In this document: positions 8,835 to 17,302 of the stretch, piece after piece | Position numbering within the stretch: the stretch's first letter is position 1 | How the letters are laid out: the number at the start of each line of letters is the position of its first letter | Source of the DNA: Bradyrhizobium sp. in8p8 | Lineage (GTDB): Bacteria > Pseudomonadota > Alphaproteobacteria > Rhizobiales > Xanthobacteraceae | Direction: 5' to 3' | NCBI RefSeq assembly: GCF_000426845.1 | Contig: NZ_AUGD01000001.1 | Location: 124,001 to 188,000 of the forward strand | DNA: 64,000 nt | Notes under the pieces: model-generated | The model's database searches: none | Seen by the model: only the letters and a program-made list of their open reading frames with translations | What the model was told of the DNA's origin: nothing | Position numbers and translations under genes: made by a program

Positions 8835-9103
8835 GGCGCGCTTCCTGTCCCACACGCCGGCCGCACGCCCTGCGGCCGAACGCTTCTCACGTCGAAAGAT
8901 GCAAATCGCCCCGCAAGGACTGAACAACTATTCAGGCGGGATGACAAGATGCAAATGCGTGAAGCGTCATGGGGCGGATTGGGGCGCCAAGCCGTAACAG
9001 GCCGCGCGTTCCAGACACCTAAAAGGAACGCTCTGTGGTTGTATAATCGATAACCACACCTCTTACCGCGATCTTAACACGGGTCCGTAACTGTACGGAG
9101 GCA

Positions 9104-10090
9104 ATGCAATTCCACGCGCTTACACCCATGCTCGACACGGACGCCCGGACCGCCTGGCAGCTTTTTCACCTCAATTGGCTTCCGATCCTCGGCATGGGAA
9201 TCCTGCTCGCGCTCGGCCTTCGCGCCACAGGACTGAGGCTCGAGCCGGTCGCCTACGGCGTCGCCGTGGCGATCGCCACGCTGCTGCTTGTGCTCGCCTA
9301 TGGCTACCGAATCGCGAAAGGCGAGCTTGCGGATCCGAAGCTGGTGTTTTCGCTTGGCACCATCGGACAGGTCATTCTCACCTGCGCAATCGTCGGGCCG
9401 CTGAGCTACGTCGCGGGCAAGCTGAACTGGCCGCTCGAGGATCAAGCATTGCTGGCGATCGACCGCACGTTGGGGCTCGATCCGGAACCGATCGCACGCT
9501 ACGTCAACAACCATCCATGGCTCGCGAGAACCCTCGCGAGCAGCTACGGACTGATCAAGTTTCCGCTGCTCGGCGTTCCCATCGTGCTGGCACTGACGGC
9601 GCGGTATGTGCGGCTGCAATTGTTCCTGCTCGCGATGAGCCTCGCGCTCGCAGTCACGATCGCGATCTCCGCGATCGTGCCGGCGATCGGCACCTATTAC
9701 GCACTGCAGCTGCCGGCCGCCCATCTGCCGGAGATCAACACCACGGTCTACGCCGGACAGCTGCGGGACATCCTCGCGCTTAGGGACGGCGGCCTGCGTG
9801 AACTCCGGCTGTTCTCTCTGTCAGGCATCGTTTCGTTTCCGAGCTTTCATGCCGCATCGGCCGTGCTCTACATGTGGGCATTGTGGCCGGTACGCGGCAT
9901 CGGCGGCATCGCAGCCGCGCTCAGCCTGCTGATGATCGCAGCGACCCCGGTGATGGGCGCACACTACATCGTCGACGTCCTCGCCGGCATCGCGCTCGCT
10001 ATGGCCTCGATCTGGGCCGCGAAGCTTTATCTCGGCCGGAGCCGTGCGGTGCGCGGGTCTGCCACGCCGGCTTCGTCAGCAGCGTGCTGA
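9104..10090 (+). CDS. PAP2 superfamily membrane phosphatase / inositolphosphotransferase-like protein
   Basis: This is a polytopic inner-membrane protein of 328 residues with about six hydrophobic helices. The C-terminal half carries the PAP2 signature: SFPSFHAASAVLYMW (second motif with catalytic His) and GAHYIVDVLAG (third motif with His and Asp). Such enzymes remove phosphate from lipid phosphates or undecaprenyl pyrophosphate, or move head groups as in Aur1/Ipt1 proteins. It opens a run of envelope and glycan genes that continues to 17.2 kb, so a role in lipid-carrier recycling or lipid modification is plausible. The ATG at 9104 is used; an internal ATG at 9128 is a less likely alternative. 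Confidence 0.85.
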   Translation: MQFHALTPMLDTDARTAWQLFHLNWLPILGMGILLALGLRATGLRLEPVAYGVAVAIATLLLVLAYGYRIAKGELADPKLVFSLGTIGQVILTCAIVGPLSYVAGKLNWPLEDQALLAIDRTLGLDPEPIARYVNNHPWLARTLASSYGLIKFPLLGVPIVLALTARYVRLQLFLLAMSLALAVTIAISAIVPAIGTYYALQLPAAHLPEINTTVYAGQLRDILALRDGGLRELRLFSLSGIVSFPSFHAASAVLYMWALWPVRGIGGIAAALSLLMIAATPVMGAHYIVDVLAGIALAMASIWAAKLYLGRSRAVRGSATPASSAAC

Positions 10091-10099
10091 CGTCGCCCC

Positions 10100-10133
10100 A
10101 AAAGCAAAGAGCCCCGCCGAGGACGGGGCTCTC
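10100..10133 (-). terminator. Intrinsic terminator of the Flp pilin gene
   Basis: AGAGCCCCG (10108-10116) pairs with CGGGGCTCT (10124-10132) around a 7-base loop. Read on the minus strand, the stem is followed by TTTGCTTTT. It lies 25 bases beyond the pilin stop codon and 17 bases after the PAP2 stop, so it may serve both. Confidence 0.8.
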
Positions 10134-10156
10134 GAAACTGTCAGATCGTGCCGGCC

Positions 10157-10321
10157 TTACTTCAGGCTGGTCGAGATCGAGGTGAACTTGGTGTTCAGCG
10201 TGGTGCCGAGGTTGTTCACGACGGTGATGATCGCCAGCGCGATGCCAGCGGCGATCAGGCCGTATTCGATGGCGGTGGCGCCGGATTCATCCTTCAAGAA
10301 ACGCGCAACGAGGTTCTTCAT
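10157..10321 (-). CDS. Flp family type IVb pilin
   Basis: This 54-residue prepilin begins MKNLVARFLKDESGATAIEYGL. The motif G/ATAIEYGL is the classic Flp/Tad prepilin cleavage site with Glu at +5 and Tyr at +6 of the mature pilin. A hydrophobic helix follows (IAAGIALAIITVVNNLG). The mature pilin would be processed by a CpaA/TadV-type peptidase and assembled by a Tad (Cpa) machine for surface attachment. No tad/cpa assembly gene lies in the window, so it must rely on a machine encoded elsewhere. The ATG at 10321 fits the short leader; upstream in-frame starts would add an unlikely long leader. Confidence 0.92.
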   Translation of the reverse strand: MKNLVARFLKDESGATAIEYGLIAAGIALAIITVVNNLGTTLNTKFTSISTSLK

Positions 10322-10730
10322 AGAGTGCTCCAAATGAGTACACGAGGCTACAACTGATCTGGTCTTTTCGGCTTCCCAGCGCCGCCCGACCATGGAACCG
10401 GAACGTAGAGACAAAGAATTTCGCCGCAGTTAATTCGACTGCGTAAACACCGGGCGGTTTGCGAGTATTCGCCCATGGTAAATCGAATTCCAAAACAATC
10501 CGTTAAATTGTCGGCAACATGAAACCGGCTGTGGCTGCCGGTTTACCCGAAGTTATGACCGCCCGTGATCCAATGCCGCCCGCAGGGGCCGGCGCGCGAT
10601 GAGATGAATCATTCATCGCGCATCAGGTGATTGCCTGGGCATGATCTTCTCGGAGGACCGCATGTGCTGACGCGGTCGTCCGGGTCCGGATCATGCTCGA
10701 TCGCGAACAGCAACAGGACGACGAGCCGGC
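10322..10730. other. 409-base intergenic region between divergent genes
   Basis: This gap must hold the promoters of the pilin gene (minus) and the membrane protein gene (plus). It contains an 8-bp inverted repeat AAACCGGC/GCCGGTTT at 10522-10544, and an imperfect palindromic repeat at 10637-10698, listed separately. AT-rich stretches at about 10480-10520 could form promoter elements. No gene was seen. Confidence 0.5.
10637..10698. repeat. Imperfect palindromic repeat element
   Basis: The left arm (10637-10661, beginning GGGCATGATC and ending GGACCGC) matches the reverse complement of the right arm (10672-10698, GAGCATGATCCGG onward on the complement) with a few mismatches and a 2-base length difference. 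The loop is about 10 bases. The GAGCATGATCCGGA core resembles palindromes common between genes in Bradyrhizobium and relatives (from memory). Confidence 0.6.
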
Positions 10731-12221
10731 ATGTCTTTATCCCTTGCCAACAGCATCGCGGTGCAGGACCGCGCGCGGGCCCTCGTGCCATTGTGCGCCG
10801 GCGCCGGCGCCTACCTGTTTTTCCTTTTCCTCGGCGACACGCTGCTAAGTGACTCCGACTCGTTCTGGCAGATCAAGATTGGGCAATGGATCCTCGACCA
10901 CGGCGCCATGCCCACCAACGACTTCTATTCGTTCACGCGAGCGGGCGCGCCCTGGATCTCGACGTCCTGGCTGTCGCAGGTCGCATTCGCCTTCTCCCAT
11001 GCGCAATGGGGCTGGGCCGGCCCCGTCATTCTGACGGCCGTCGCCTTCGCGCTCGCAATCGCGATCTTCGTCTATCTGCTCGACGTGCAGATCGAGGCGC
11101 CGCGCGCGGTGCTGTTCGCGATGCTTGCAGTGCTGCTGTCGCTGCATCACGTGCTGGCGCGTCCGCATATTCTCGCGCTGCCGGTCATGGTGGCGTGGGT
11201 CGGGCTGCTGATGGCGACCGCCGACCGCAGGGGCGCCCCCTCCTGGCATCTGCTGCCGTTGATGGCACTGTGGGCGAACCTCCACGGCGGCTTCGTGCTG
11301 GGCCTTGCGCTGATCGGCCCGATCTCGCTGGAGGCGGTCGAGCATGCCGAGAAGGGACGGCGGCTTGCCCTGTTCATGCGCTGGGTGCTGTTCGGAATCG
11401 CCGCGCTGATCGCGAGTTGCTTCACGCCGTACGGCTGGCGAACGTTGCAGGGTGCGACCAACATCCTCAGCCTCGGCGAGCTGCTGTCGCTGATCTTCGA
11501 ATGGATGCCGGCGAACTTCGCCACGTTCACCCCGTTCGAGGGCGCCCTGCTCGCCCTGATCGCATTCGGCTATTATCGCGGCCTGGTGCTGTCGGCCCCC
11601 CGGATCTTCCTGATCCTGTTCCTGACCTGGAGCGCGCTGACCCATGTCAGAAGCATCGAAGCCTTTGCGTTCCTGATACCGCTGGTGCTGGCAAAGCCGC
11701 TCGGCGCGATGTTTCCGCGCGCGGTCCCCGAGGCGGTCGGCGCCGACCGCTGGCCGGCTCACTACGTCACCGCGCTCGGCGCGCTGATGATCGTGGCGGC
11801 AAGCTGGACCTCGACGTCGCTCTACATGGGACACCACCGCTTCACCTTCACGATGACGCAGACGCCGGTTGCGGCAGTCGACCTGCTCGAGCAACGCAAG
11901 GCACAGCGCATCTTCAACGCCTACCAGTTCGGCGGCTATCTGATCTCGCGCAATATTCCCGTTTTCGTCGACGGCCGCGCCGAGCTCTATGGCGAGAAGT
12001 TCGTGATGGACTTCTTCAAGGCCACCGAGGGCAAGAAGCCCGAGCTGCTGCCGCGCCTGCTGGACGAATACAAGATCGACGCGACGCTCCTGGTCGCGGA
12101 CGCGCCGGGGCCGCAGATCCTCGACCAGCTCAAGGGCTGGAAGCGGATCTATGCGGACGACATCGCCGTGGTCCATGTGCGCGACACCGCAGACAGCGCG
12201 ACCGCGGCGCCTTCGAAGTGA
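10731..12221 (+). CDS. Multi-spanning membrane protein, GT-C-like fold (paralogue of 15727-17172)
   Basis: This 496-residue protein has about 10-12 transmembrane helices. The first periplasmic loop carries LLSDSDSFWQIKIGQWIL, an Asp-x-Asp-type pattern as in GT-C glycosyltransferases. Further motifs are the HVLARPHILALP and ALWANLHGGFVLGLALIGP segments. A soluble C-terminal part contains FGGYLISRNIPVFVDGRAELYG. The gene at 15727-17172 encodes a clear paralogue sharing every one of these blocks. I do not know a characterised member. A role in transferring sugars from a polyprenyl-phosphate donor is inferred from topology, the acidic loop and the nearby GT2 gene. It could instead be a non-catalytic membrane protein. 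Confidence 0.8.
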   Translation: MSLSLANSIAVQDRARALVPLCAGAGAYLFFLFLGDTLLSDSDSFWQIKIGQWILDHGAMPTNDFYSFTRAGAPWISTSWLSQVAFAFSHAQWGWAGPVILTAVAFALAIAIFVYLLDVQIEAPRAVLFAMLAVLLSLHHVLARPHILALPVMVAWVGLLMATADRRGAPSWHLLPLMALWANLHGGFVLGLALIGPISLEAVEHAEKGRRLALFMRWVLFGIAALIASCFTPYGWRTLQGATNILSLGELLSLIFEWMPANFATFTPFEGALLALIAFGYYRGLVLSAPRIFLILFLTWSALTHVRSIEAFAFLIPLVLAKPLGAMFPRAVPEAVGADRWPAHYVTALGALMIVAASWTSTSLYMGHHRFTFTMTQTPVAAVDLLEQRKAQRIFNAYQFGGYLISRNIPVFVDGRAELYGEKFVMDFFKATEGKKPELLPRLLDEYKIDATLLVADAPGPQILDQLKGWKRIYADDIAVVHVRDTADSATAAPSK

Positions 12222-12287
12222 AGACCTGTTTCAAGGGCGGCAGCGGCAGACGGCGCCCGCCACGCTGCGCCTAGACCTCAGCATCAG

Positions 12288-13850
12288 ATGGGTCCTTCCA
12301 GCAAGCCGACACCGACAATTCCGGTTCGTCCCGCCTCGGACGGCTCGGTGACCGTCGCCGTTTTCGTGATGCTGGCGGCGGTCTCGTTTGCTCCGGTGCT
12401 GCTGACGCCCATACCGGCGATGGTCGACTATCCCAATCACCTCGCGCGCATGTATATTCTCAGCCAGAACGGCACCCCCGATGCCAACCCGCATTACGAG
12501 GTGGCCTGGGCCCTCTATCCCAACCTTGGCATGGATCTGCTGGTGCCGCAGCTGGCACGGCTGACGAGCGTCGAGAATGCCACGCGGCTGTTTCTGCTGC
12601 TGAGCCAGTTGCTGATCGTGGCCGGCGCGCTTCTGCTCGAATGGGTCCGGAAGGGGCGTGTCCATCTCGCCGGCTTCGCTGCGCTTGCTTTCCTCTATTG
12701 TCTGCCGTTCAGCTGGGGCTTCGTGAACTTCGAGTTCGGGCTGGGCCTCGCGCTCTGGGGCATCGCCGTCTATCTGATGCTCGCCGACGGGCCTTGGCCG
12801 CTGCGCTTCCTCGCCAACCTGGTCTTTGTCGCCGCGCTGTACGTGGCGCACTTCTTTTCGCTCGGCATCTACGGCGCGACGCTCGGCCTTTTCGAACTGT
12901 CGCGTATCCGCCAGGAGCGGGTAGCGTATCCGGTCGCGGCCGCGCGGCTTGGCGCGTTGGCTCTCCCGGCGCTTGCGCTCTTGGCGATCATGCACCTCAC
13001 CGCAGGCACGATCGGAAGCGAAGGCACGAGCTGGTTCCTCCAATTCAAGCCGGTCTGGCCGCTCCGCATCATGAACGGCTACAATCTGACGATCGCGGCA
13101 GCGACCGGACTGGCGCTGATGATCTCGTTGCTCTTTGCCGCAAGGCGCGGTGTCCTCAGGCTCGAGCCCGCCGGGATCTGGCTCGCGATCGGTCTTGCGC
13201 TCCTCTACCTGATCATTCCCTCGAAGCTGTTCGGGACCTCGTTCGTCGATCTTCGCGTGATTCCCGCTGCGGCTTTGATCCTGCCGGCCTTCTGTTCGCT
13301 GTCGCTGCCGAGCCGGGCCTGGAGAATGGCTGCGCTCGCTGCCATCAGCGGCATCACGCTGCTCAATCTCGCCGTCGTCCTCGCGGTCTGGCTGCCTTAC
13401 CGCGCCGACTATGCGGCGATCATCGCCTCGTTCCAGAAGATCGATCGCGGCTCCCGCGTTCTCGTCGGCAGCACCGTCGACAACGGCGATCCGCCCTTCG
13501 CCGACCTCACCACGTATCCGATGTATTATGCGCCGACGCTGGCCGTGCACTATGCCAACGCGTTCGTGCCCAACCTGTTCACCGAGACGGGAAAGCAACC
13601 GGTACGGCCTGGCGAGGCCGTGCGAAGTATCGCCATTCCCTACGGCGGTCCGGTGCCGTCGGGCCTGCTAGCCGCGATCGCGACGGGCGAGTCGCCGGCG
13701 GACGCCCCGCAATATGTCCGCACCTGGTACCGGGATTTCGACTATCTTTACGTGCTGGGCTCACCGGCCGCAAATCCGCTCCCGGATCTGCTGGAGGCGT
13801 TGGAGACTTCGCACCGATTCGTCCTCTACAGGATTCGCCACAAGTCCTAG
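12288..13850 (+). CDS. Multi-spanning membrane protein of unknown function (possible GT-C-like)
   Basis: This 520-residue protein has about ten hydrophobic segments. The first loop after helix 1 contains TPIPAMVDYPNHLARMYIL, where an Asp before a Pro-Asn-His cluster is reminiscent of GT-C glycosyltransferase first loops. The C-terminal 150 residues are less hydrophobic (RGSRVLVGSTVDNGDPPFADL onward) and would be periplasmic. No family was recognised with certainty. It sits 66 bases after the preceding membrane protein gene and upstream of the GT2 gene, all in the same direction. This supports a shared envelope pathway, but enzymatic activity is unproven. Confidence 0.75.
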   Translation: MGPSSKPTPTIPVRPASDGSVTVAVFVMLAAVSFAPVLLTPIPAMVDYPNHLARMYILSQNGTPDANPHYEVAWALYPNLGMDLLVPQLARLTSVENATRLFLLLSQLLIVAGALLLEWVRKGRVHLAGFAALAFLYCLPFSWGFVNFEFGLGLALWGIAVYLMLADGPWPLRFLANLVFVAALYVAHFFSLGIYGATLGLFELSRIRQERVAYPVAAARLGALALPALALLAIMHLTAGTIGSEGTSWFLQFKPVWPLRIMNGYNLTIAAATGLALMISLLFAARRGVLRLEPAGIWLAIGLALLYLIIPSKLFGTSFVDLRVIPAAALILPAFCSLSLPSRAWRMAALAAISGITLLNLAVVLAVWLPYRADYAAIIASFQKIDRGSRVLVGSTVDNGDPPFADLTTYPMYYAPTLAVHYANAFVPNLFTETGKQPVRPGEAVRSIAIPYGGPVPSGLLAAIATGESPADAPQYVRTWYRDFDYLYVLGSPAANPLPDLLEALETSHRFVLYRIRHKS

Positions 13851-14037
13851 ACCGACGCCGCGGCTGCTCAAGCGTGGTTAACCGCACTTCACCATCCCCG
13901 GCCCCCTCCCGCTCTGAAGCGACTCTCGCGGTCCCGCCAGCAATGCAGCGACCCTAGACCCTTCACGGTCGCCGCAAGGCGACCTTAACCAGCGGGTCAT
14001 AGACTTCCGCCCCTGCAACCCAGTCGGAATCCTTCGC

Positions 14038-15033
14038 ATGGCGGCCAGTTCCAGATCGATCCGCTACAGCCTCGTCATCCCTGTGTTCAACGAGGAAGCC
14101 GTGCTGCCGATCCTGCTGCGCCGGCTCGACCTGGTCATGTCCCGGCTCGACGGGCCGGCAGAAGCGATCTTCGTCGACGACGGCAGCAGGGATTCCAGTT
14201 CGATCGTGCTGCGCGCGCTCGCGGCGCGCGACCCGCGCTATCGCTACATCGGCCTCTCGCGAAACTTCGGCCATCAGATCGCGATCACCGCCGGCATGGA
14301 CGCCGCGCAAGGGGACGCGGTCATCGTCATGGACGCCGATCTGCAGGATCCGCCCGAGGTGATCGAGGAATTGATCGCGAAGTGGAAGGAGGGCAACGAC
14401 ATCGTCCATGCCCGCCGCCTCTCCCGCGAGGGCGAAAGTCCTTTCAAACGCGCGACCGCTCATCTGTTCTACCGGCTGCTCGGCAGGATGTCCTCCGTCG
14501 GCATCCCCGCCGATGTCGGCGACTTCCGCCTGATCGATCGCAAGGTGCTCGACGCCCTCAAGCAGATGCCGGAGCAGGACCGTTTCGTGCGCGGCATGAT
14601 CGCCTGGCTCGGCTTCCGGCAGGCCGAGGTCGCCTTCCATCGCCTCGAGCGGGCTGCGGGCGAAACCAAATACCCGCTGTTCAAGATGGTCCGCCTGGCG
14701 GTGAACGCCGCGCTCGGCTTTTCCGACCTGCCGTTGCGGCTCGCGATCTGGTGCGGATTGACGGTCTCCGGACTCGCGCTGCTCTACGGCGGCTGGGTGG
14801 TCCTGTTGTGGCTCGGCAAGGACAGCCACCTCGTGACCGGCTGGTCCTCGACGATCGTCGTCGTGTCGTTGCTGTGCGGCATCAACATGCTGATGACGGG
14901 CATCGTGGGACTCTATGTCGGCCGCATCCATGCCGAGGTGAAACGCCGCCCGCTCTATGTGGTGCAGGCTCGAATCGGCTTCGATCGCGACGAGACGGCG
15001 GCCAGGCCTGCAATCCACGCCGTCAACGAGTGA
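14038..15033 (+). CDS. Family 2 glycosyltransferase, polyprenyl-phosphate sugar synthase type (DPM1/GtrB/ArnC-like)
   Basis: This protein should use a nucleotide-sugar to load a sugar onto undecaprenyl phosphate at the cytoplasmic face. The 331-residue protein has a GT-A domain starting YSLVIPVFNEEAVLP, the nucleotide-binding IFVDDGSRDSS and the DXD region VMDADLQDPPEVIEEL. The family segment GDFRLIDRKVLDAL follows. Two C-terminal transmembrane helices lie around residues 235-305. This layout matches GtrB and DPM1-like enzymes that feed GT-C transferases. The last codons overlap the methyltransferase gene start (GTG at 15030) or lie 8 bases before the ATG at 15042, implying translational coupling. 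The sugar cannot be told from sequence. Confidence 0.92.
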   Translation: MAASSRSIRYSLVIPVFNEEAVLPILLRRLDLVMSRLDGPAEAIFVDDGSRDSSSIVLRALAARDPRYRYIGLSRNFGHQIAITAGMDAAQGDAVIVMDADLQDPPEVIEELIAKWKEGNDIVHARRLSREGESPFKRATAHLFYRLLGRMSSVGIPADVGDFRLIDRKVLDALKQMPEQDRFVRGMIAWLGFRQAEVAFHRLERAAGETKYPLFKMVRLAVNAALGFSDLPLRLAIWCGLTVSGLALLYGGWVVLLWLGKDSHLVTGWSSTIVVVSLLCGINMLMTGIVGLYVGRIHAEVKRRPLYVVQARIGFDRDETAARPAIHAVNE

Positions 15034-15041
15034 CCGAGCGC

Positions 15042-15725
15042 ATGACCGAACTCTTCGACGGCTATCACGACAATTACCGCGATGTAGTCCAAGCCTCGAT
15101 CGACTTCTCGGGCCTGCCGCATGACTTCTTCATGCGCGCAAAGGCCGATCTGCTGCGCGATCTGATCGCGCGGCGGCTGGATACTGAACGGCCCGACATG
15201 CTGGACGTTGGCTGCGGCGTCGGCAGTCTTCACCCGCTGCTGCACGGCATGGTCGGGCGCTTGACTGGCATCGACGTTTCGTCGGCCAGCCTGACGCAGG
15301 CGCGCGCTCACAACCGCGAGGTCGACTACCAGGAATTTGACGGCCGCATTTTTCCGTTTGCCGACGCCAGCTTCGATCTCGTCACGGCCATCTGCGTGAT
15401 GCACCATATCGTGCCGACCGAATGGGCCCAGTTCATCGCCGAGATGCGCCGGGTGACCCGCCCCGGCGGGCTCGTCTGCGTGATCGAGCACAATCCGTAC
15501 AATCCGCTGACGCGCCTGGCCGTGGCGCGCTGTGAGTTCGATCGCGACGCCGTCCTGCTCGGTGCCGGCACGACCCGGAAGTTGATGGCAGCGGGCGGCC
15601 TGCGCGAGATCGGCGCGCGACATTTCCTGCTGCTCCCCTGGGCCACTAAGCCGGCGCGGCACCTCGAGACGGCCCTGAGCGGCGTGTGGCTCGGCGGCCA
15701 ATACGCCGCCTTCGGGACCGCTTGA
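15042..15725 (+). CDS. Class I SAM-dependent methyltransferase
   Basis: This is a 227-residue Rossmann-fold methyltransferase. Motif I is MLDVGCGVGSLHPLL, with the acidic ribose-binding residue in LTGIDVSSASL. A motif IV-like FDLVTAICVMHHI and the post-motif RPGGLVCVIEHNP place it among type 11 methyltransferases that act on small molecules, lipids or sugars. The ATG at 15042 is used; an in-frame GTG at 15030 overlaps the stop of the glycosyltransferase gene (GTGA) and is equally possible. Coupling to a GT2 gene suggests that it methylates the glycan or lipid carrier made by this locus. The substrate is unknown. Confidence 0.87.
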   Translation: MTELFDGYHDNYRDVVQASIDFSGLPHDFFMRAKADLLRDLIARRLDTERPDMLDVGCGVGSLHPLLHGMVGRLTGIDVSSASLTQARAHNREVDYQEFDGRIFPFADASFDLVTAICVMHHIVPTEWAQFIAEMRRVTRPGGLVCVIEHNPYNPLTRLAVARCEFDRDAVLLGAGTTRKLMAAGGLREIGARHFLLLPWATKPARHLETALSGVWLGGQYAAFGTA

Positions 15726-15726
15726 G

Positions 15727-17172
15727 CTATCTTTGCGGCGTATCTCGCCGCTTGTGCACAACCGCTACATCATCGCGGTAGACGCGCTGCCACTGCGGCA
15801 GCCGGTCGAGCATTGCGACGGCCGGTGTGCTCGGGGCCAGCAGCGTCGCACCGATCCTGTACTCGTCGAGCAGCTTGAGAAAGTCTCCAAGGTCGATCAG
15901 CGCCAGCGCACGGTTGTAGCGCTCGATGAACGGCCCCCCGTACAATTCGCCGCGCCCATCGATGAAGGAGGGAATGCCGGCGAAGATCAAGTAGCCGCCG
16001 AAAGCATAGTCGTTGAGCACAGGCCCCGACTTGGCGAGGTTGGCCTGGGCGACGGCGGCGTGAGGGGTGATGGAGGGATTCGGCGCGACGTCGCGCGCCA
16101 AGGCCACCCCGCTCATTGCGGCCAACAGACCGAGCCCTGCCAGCTTCAGGCCACGCGAGGAGACCGCCGCATCGTCCGCGGCCGGTCCGCCGAACATCCG
16201 GCCAAGCGGGGCCGCCAGATAGAGCGGTGCCAGCATGGCAAGCAGATCCGCATTGCGGATTTGCGCCAGCGCGAAATGGAGCAAGCCGATCACCACCAGG
16301 GACCGCACGACCGGCAGAGTGACGCCGCGCGAGAGCGCAAAGATGCCGGCCAGCAGCAGCAATTCGAAGCCGCCGACGCGACTGAAATCCTGCGGCCGCC
16401 ATTCCCCGATCCAGGCGAGCGCGGAACCGAGGCCAAGCGTCGTCAGCGGCATCAGCAGTGGTTCCGGTCCGTGCGGCGTCAGGCAGGACGCCGCCAGGGC
16501 AAGTGCCGAGAATGGCAGCCAACGCAGGATCGTTTGCCGCCATCCGCTACGTCCCTCACGCAGCAGCGCCTCGAGTACCGCAGGCCCGATCAGCCCAAGC
16601 GCCAGAACCACGCTGCCGTGCAGATTGGCCCATAGCACCAGCAGCGGCAGCGCCCAGTATGGCGGTGGTCCGCCGCGATCCATGCAGCGCACCAGCGCGG
16701 CCGCCCAGGTCACCATCAACGGCAGCACGAGAACATGTGGCCGCGCCAGCATGTGCGGCGCCAGCAGGACGACGGCCGCCGTTACCATGAGCAGCGTCAG
16801 GGCTGGCGAAAGTTCGCGCAGCAGGAAAAACGTGAGAAGGCCGAAGGCGAGCGCGATCGAAGCTGCGGCGATGGCGACGACGCCCGGCCAGCCGGACAGC
16901 GCGTAGACCCCGGCATAGACGACCTCGGAAAGCCATTCGAACGTGATCCAGGGTGCGCCATGCTTTGAAAACGAGAACGGATCGCTCGTCGGCAGGGTGC
17001 CATGTGCGATGATCCAGCGTCCGACCTCGATGTGAGAATAGCTGTCGGGATCACCGAGCAGCCGCGGCCCGGCGACCAGCAGCACAGCATAGACGGCGAG
17101 CGCCACTGCCCAAGGGAGCGCTGCACGTGCCGAAAACGGTTGAACCGCGCTGTGGACGACCTGATCAGTCAT
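15727..17172 (-). CDS. Multi-spanning membrane protein, GT-C-like fold (paralogue of 10731-12221)
   Basis: This 481-residue protein repeats the architecture of the product at 10731-12221. Matching blocks are LLGDPDSYSHIEVGRWII in the first loop, HMLARPHVLVLP, LLVLWANLHGSVVLALGLIGP, the C-terminal FGGYLIFAGIPSFIDGRGELYG and the shared ending DDVAVVHKR. About 10-12 transmembrane helices are predicted by eye. It is encoded on the opposite strand and its stop lies two bases from the methyltransferase stop, so the two genes converge tightly. Paired paralogues flanking a GT2/methyltransferase unit suggest two transfer steps of one glycan pathway. Direct evidence for catalysis is absent. Confidence 0.8.
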   Translation of the reverse strand: MTDQVVHSAVQPFSARAALPWAVALAVYAVLLVAGPRLLGDPDSYSHIEVGRWIIAHGTLPTSDPFSFSKHGAPWITFEWLSEVVYAGVYALSGWPGVVAIAAASIALAFGLLTFFLLRELSPALTLLMVTAAVVLLAPHMLARPHVLVLPLMVTWAAALVRCMDRGGPPPYWALPLLVLWANLHGSVVLALGLIGPAVLEALLREGRSGWRQTILRWLPFSALALAASCLTPHGPEPLLMPLTTLGLGSALAWIGEWRPQDFSRVGGFELLLLAGIFALSRGVTLPVVRSLVVIGLLHFALAQIRNADLLAMLAPLYLAAPLGRMFGGPAADDAAVSSRGLKLAGLGLLAAMSGVALARDVAPNPSITPHAAVAQANLAKSGPVLNDYAFGGYLIFAGIPSFIDGRGELYGGPFIERYNRALALIDLGDFLKLLDEYRIGATLLAPSTPAVAMLDRLPQWQRVYRDDVAVVHKRRDTPQR

Positions 17173-17302
17173 GGCGGGCCAAAGTAGGCCTCAAGCGTTA
17201 AGTTCTTCTTTAGTGTTTCACCCATCGCTTCAACGCGCGTGTGGAAGCGAGAGGACCGCCATCGCGGCGCCTGGCTCGTCCGCCGAAACGCGAAGGCGCG
17301 CA

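Noticed and set aside
10322..10730. Search for an EcfG-type (GGAAC...GTT) promoter near the pilin gene
   Set aside because: Two GGAAC copies lie near 10395 and 10401 but no GTT occurs at the required 18-19 base spacing.
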